A stretch of 64,000 nucleotides of DNA from Aphelocoma coerulescens (lineage: Eukaryota; Chordata; Aves; Passeriformes; Corvidae), in the NCBI RefSeq assembly GCF_041296385.1, contig NC_091034.1:124001-188000 (forward strand). The letters run 5' to 3'. Under the pieces are notes generated by a model, which saw only the letters and a list, made by a program, of their open reading frames with translations, was not told the origin of the DNA and did not search any database. Position numbers and translations under genes: made by a program. Below, in pieces: positions 60,942 through 64,000 of this stretch (within the stretch, counting starts at the first letter, position 1; the number at the start of each line of letters is the position of its first letter).

Positions 60942-61323
60942 ACCTGGGGGTACTCAGCCTAGAGAAAAGGAGGCTCAGGCAGGACCTCCTGGCTCTCCAC
61001 AACTCCCTGACAGGAGAGGGCAGCCAGGGGGGTCAGGCTCTGCTCCCAGGGAACAAGGGACAATACAAGAGGGAACAGCCTCAAGTTCTGCCAGGGGAAG
61101 GTTGGGTTGGACATCAGGAGGAATTTCTTCGTGGAAAGGGTGGTCAGAAATAGGAAGGGGCTGCCCAGGGCAGTGGTGGAGTCCCCATCCTGGAGGTGCC
61201 CAAGGAAGGACTGGGTGTGGCACTCAGTGCTCTGGGCTGGGTGACAAGGTGGGGATGGGGCACAGGCTGCACTCAATGATCCTGGAGGGCTTTTTCAACC
61301 CAAATAGTTCTGTGATTCGGTGA
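60942..61323 (+). mobile_element. CR1 LINE, 3' ~380 bp
   Basis: TACTCAGCCTAGAGAAAAGG, CTTCGTGGAAAGGGTGGTCA, GGGCAGTGGTGGAGTCCCCA, CAATGATCCTGGAGGGCTTT and the tail TTCTGTGATTCGGTGA follow the CR1 sense order. Confidence 0.88.
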
Positions 61324-61505
61324 CTACAAATTGGTTTCAGTTCAGGACATTATTAAAAGCTACATTTTATTCAGGGAAGCCCCAGACATGAAGCCCCTTA
61401 TATGGGGAAATAGCAAGTAGGCAAGAAGAGTATCCTAAAACAAAACCCACCCCCAAACCCAGCAATAACAAACAAAACAAAAGAAAATCCAAATTAATGC
61501 TAGTT

Positions 61506-61511
61506 TTTATT
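61506..61511 (-). terminator. Candidate poly(A) signal for the guanylin-family gene
   Basis: TTTATT on the plus strand (AATAAA on minus) with T/G-rich minus-strand sequence just beyond (complement of about 61440-61500). This would give an unusually long 3' UTR of about 0.8 kb, so the assignment is tentative. Confidence 0.3.
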
Positions 61512-62327
61512 GCTTATACAGCATATAAACATGGGCAGATCGTTTCTTCACGATCTTGCCACCAATAAATAAAACAACAGGCAATGTTTTCATTTCAGTG
61601 TGATTCTAGCACTACACTTTGGAATTTCTTTCTCCCAAAGAGAGTTTAAAGAACCTTGATATCCAACCAGGGAAGAAGTGTTCCTGTGCTCCTCTACACC
61701 CATTCCCTAAATCAACAACAATCAGTACAAGGAACAGTCTGATTTCTGGCTGTCAAAGTGTTCCTAAACACCAGGAATTTGTCCCAAGTTATTTGTTGGC
61801 GTTCTGCTACAAAATCAAAGGTGTCACCTGCAGACAGGTGGAAGGGAAAGGGATCCAACACACTGGGAAGGAGGGACTGGGAAAGGGAATAACCCAGTGA
61901 TGTTGTGTGTAGGGGAGGCCAAATCACAGGCAGATATTAATGATTAGATACTACTTATTGGACATTAAATATTAGCTATTAAAAAGGTCGCAGGGGATGC
62001 TGAGTTTCACCCAGCTTGTTCAAATCCAAAGGCAGAATAGTGGGAAATGGAACCCAGGGCTTTTCCATTCCAGTGTCACCCAACTCCTGCAGCACTTGCA
62101 CCTCTCGGAGGAGTCACAGCCTCCTTGTTGGCAAAACTCCTCTGCTGGTGGCACCTGATTCAGGTGCTGCAAGACTGCAGGGATGTCCCCACGAGCTGGC
62201 AGCTCCAGTTTGGCTGGAGTGGGAGATGAAGCCCAGGAATATTGATTGGTGAAAGTACATGATCTCGCCACAGGAATGCACAAACTTCCCAGCTGGACAC
62301 ATCTTCTGTGGGGTTTTCCATCTTCAC

Positions 62328-62392
62328 TCAGAAGCAGCCGGCGCAGGCAGCGTTGGCACAGATCTCACACAGGTCGTCCTCAGCAGCCAGGC
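62328..62392 (-). CDS. Uroguanylin/guanylin prohormone, exon 3 (mature peptide)
   Basis: The last coding exon of a guanylin-family gene on the minus strand. A CTCCCGGACAG acceptor precedes two bases completing a Ser codon, then LAAEDDLCEICANAACAGCF and TGA. The C-X2-C-X4-C-X2-C spacing is the guanylin family signature; by family knowledge the cysteines pair 1-3 and 2-4, and the peptide activates guanylate cyclase C in intestine and kidney to raise cGMP and drive salt and water secretion. The acidic DD before the first Cys and one residue after the last Cys favour uroguanylin (GUCA2B) over guanylin. Two points are unusual: Ala replaces the usual Thr in the ACTGC loop, and Phe replaces the usual final Leu. 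The exon phase matches exon 2 exactly. Confidence 0.88.
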
Positions 62393-62751
62393 CTGTCCGG
62401 GAGAAAGGAGGGATTCAGGCAGATGCCAGGAGGGCAGAGCCACTGTCAAAGCACTTGGAGACGCCTTTGCATTCCTGTTTTATCATTTTTAAGATCCTTG
62501 TAAGTAATACTGCTCTAAGTAAAATTGTCTCATGCTAAAGTATGGCTTAATGAATGAAATCATACCTAAATTCCTTGGGAAGCAATGGGAACATGTGGAA
62601 GCAAGAGGACAACGGGGCATGGCAGAATTTCATCCTAAAGTGTCCCTTGTACTGGGCAGTAGATAAATGAAATATAGTAACATAAAAAAGCAAACACTGC
62701 AGCAGCAGCAGCCCATGGCGGAGGGACTTTGGACAAGGGGGAATGGATTAA

Positions 62752-62998
62752 GCTGAAGAAGGGTAGATTTAGATGAGATACTGGGAGGAAATTCCTCCCT
62801 GTGAGGGTGGTGAGGCCCTGGCACAGGGTGCCCAGAGAAGCTGTGGCTGCCCCATCTCTGGAAGTGTCCCAGGCCAGGTTGGACGGGGTATGGAGCAACC
62901 TGGGATAGTGGAAGGTGTCCCTGCCCATGGTAAAGGGGTGGGATTGGATGAGCTTTAAGGTCCTTCCAACCCAACCATTCAGTGATTCCGTTATTCTA
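62752..62998 (+). mobile_element. CR1 LINE 3' fragment in the hormone-gene intron
   Basis: GGGAGGAAATTCCTCCCTGT, GGCACAGGGTGCCCAGAGAA, GGTTGGACGGGGTATGGAGC and CTTTAAGGTCCTTCCAACCC match the CR1 sense strand. It is opposite in orientation to the host gene. Confidence 0.88.
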
Positions 62999-63256
62999 CT
63001 TGGATGAACTTTTCCATGGTCACAGCAGTGGGATGTGCCCGGGGAACAGCTCAGCTCAGCACTGCAGGAATTTTCCTTAGGGGGTTCGTGGAGCCCAACC
63101 CTTGCAGGAGAAAGGGCAGCACAAAGGCAGCACAAACCCTCCCAGCTGCCCTAGAAGTGACACAGCAGTAATTCCATGGCTTTGCCTCCTGCTATTGGAA
63201 TGTTAAAGGTTGAAGAGTGTGGTAAAAATGAAAACTACGAAATACAAACTACATAC

Positions 63257-63446
63257 TCAGCCTCCTAAAAATCATGGGTGCATCCTCCCTCTTGCACACA
63301 GGCTGGAATTCCTCTGGGAGGTGTTTTTCTTGGCATGGGGAATAGCTGGCTATGGGAACCATCATGCGAGGGTTGATGTGTCTGTTCCCATCCATGAGCT
63401 CCTTCAGCTTCTTCACGGACTCCAGGGAGAATTTCAAGTCACCATC
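63257..63446 (-). CDS. Uroguanylin/guanylin prohormone, exon 2 (propeptide)
   Basis: A 190-bp minus-strand exon from a TTCTTCTGCACAG acceptor to a donor GTATGT. It encodes 63 residues plus one base. It opens with DGDLKFSLESVKKLKEL, the conserved N-terminal prosegment of guanylin prohormones needed for folding of the hormone, and includes the proregion cysteine pair in SPCQEKHLPEEFQPVCK. The end phase (1) joins exon 3 (two bases) as a Ser codon. The intron between the exons, 62393-63256, is 864 bp and contains a CR1 insertion. Exon 1 with the signal peptide is not in the remaining 550 bp and must lie beyond the window, so the gene is partial. GUCA2B is the more likely paralogue. Confidence 0.9.
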
Positions 63447-63689
63447 CTGTGCAGAAGAAAGAGGTGTCAGGAAGTCAGGCCTTTGGCAAATCCATTCCAT
63501 GTCAACCAGGAGCTCTCCCAAAAAATATAACAGAGGGAAAAGACGGTGTTGAAAGAAAGCCCAGATAAAACCTGTGCTGAATGAGGGCAGTGGACAGAGG
63601 GAGAATTCGGGCCTGGCTCATCCCCATGAGAAGACCCATAAAATCTGGGATAGGAAGATCCAGGCTGGGAATCTTCAGCCTAGAAAAGA

Positions 63690-63800
63690 GATGGATTGTG
63701 TTGGAAGGGACCTTAAAGCTCTCCTCATTCCACCCCCTGTCACAGGCAGGGACACCTTCCACTAGACCAGGTTGCTCCAAGTGCCGTCCAGCACTTCCAG
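63690..63800 (-). mobile_element. CR1 LINE 3' fragment
   Basis: GTGTTGGAAGGGACCTTAAA, GGCAGGGACACCTTCCACTA and AGGTTGCTCCAAGTGCCGTC are the antisense of CR1. It lies between two plus-oriented CR1-like pieces, so a nested insertion is likely. Located in intron 1 or upstream of exon 2 of the hormone gene. Confidence 0.8.
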
Positions 63801-63801
63801 G

Positions 63802-63935
63802 GATATGTGGTAGAGATCTACAAAATCATGAGCTCAATGGGAGTAAATGGGAATTTATTTGGTTCACTCTTTCTCCTGACACAGCAGTGGAAGTGGCAAG
63901 TGTTGGCTGTGACCTGGCAGGGCGTGACCACACAA
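63802..63935 (+). mobile_element. CR1-like fragment, sense orientation
   Basis: GTAGAGATCTACAAAATCATGAG and GGGAATTTATTTGGTTCACTC resemble the more 5' part of the CR1 3' region in plus orientation. CAGCCTAGAAAAGAG at 63678-63692 may be the other side of the interrupted copy. Confidence 0.55.
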
Positions 63936-64000
63936 AAGGAGCTCTTCTTTCACACCACACATTGTTAAGGGCTTAAACCCTTCCCCCTGACACCTTGTGG

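Noticed and set aside
63447..64000. Signal-peptide exon 1 of the guanylin-family gene
   Set aside because: No ATG followed by a hydrophobic stretch and a phase-0 donor could be found; the stretch is mostly CR1-derived.

Overview
The window looks like a bird nuclear genome, most likely a songbird and a GC-rich microchromosome. This rests on many CR1-type LINE 3' ends on both strands, an endogenous retrovirus with an avian-type env TM remnant, a CpG-rich promoter-like block, and two exons of a uroguanylin/guanylin prohormone gene with vertebrate splice signals. Nothing bacterial is present. The species cannot be named from sequence alone.

Layout. (1) 1-36341: one uninterrupted head-to-tail satellite with units of about 192-223 bp, roughly 170 copies, all in one orientation; its left end is outside the window. 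Larger blocks inside it are themselves duplicated (period shifts of 666, 1235, 2132, 3129, 5018 and 11182 bp). The long Pro/Lys-rich or Gly/Phe/Trp-rich open frames on both strands come from the repeat and are not called as genes. (2) 36342-41464: a minus-strand endogenous retrovirus with two 326-bp LTRs, primer binding site, polypurine tract, gag, pro (dUTPase plus protease), a frameshifted pol truncated in RNase H, and a TM-only env remnant. Integrase and env SU are deleted. (3) 41465-51196: mostly non-coding DNA bounded by two copies of a 518-bp segment. It holds 20-bp minisatellites, a CpG-rich block with repeated YY1 and ETS motifs (about 43.2-44.6 kb) and a tentative minus-strand spliced gene (about 45.5-49.2 kb). 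(4) 51197-53110: a degenerate 10-bp tandem array. (5) 53111-64000: AT-richer DNA with scattered CR1 fragments and a (CCCAT)n microsatellite, ending in the last two exons of a GUCA2B-like gene on the minus strand; its signal-peptide exon lies beyond the right edge.

The most notable features are the satellite (each unit combines GC boxes, a G-quadruplex-type tract and an AATAAA hexamer), its direct junction with a retroviral LTR without a target-site duplication, the palindromic YY1/ETS block, and a guanylin-family hormone with an unusual residue in its receptor-binding loop. No operon-like cooperation between genes is expected; retrovirus, satellite and hormone gene are independent.
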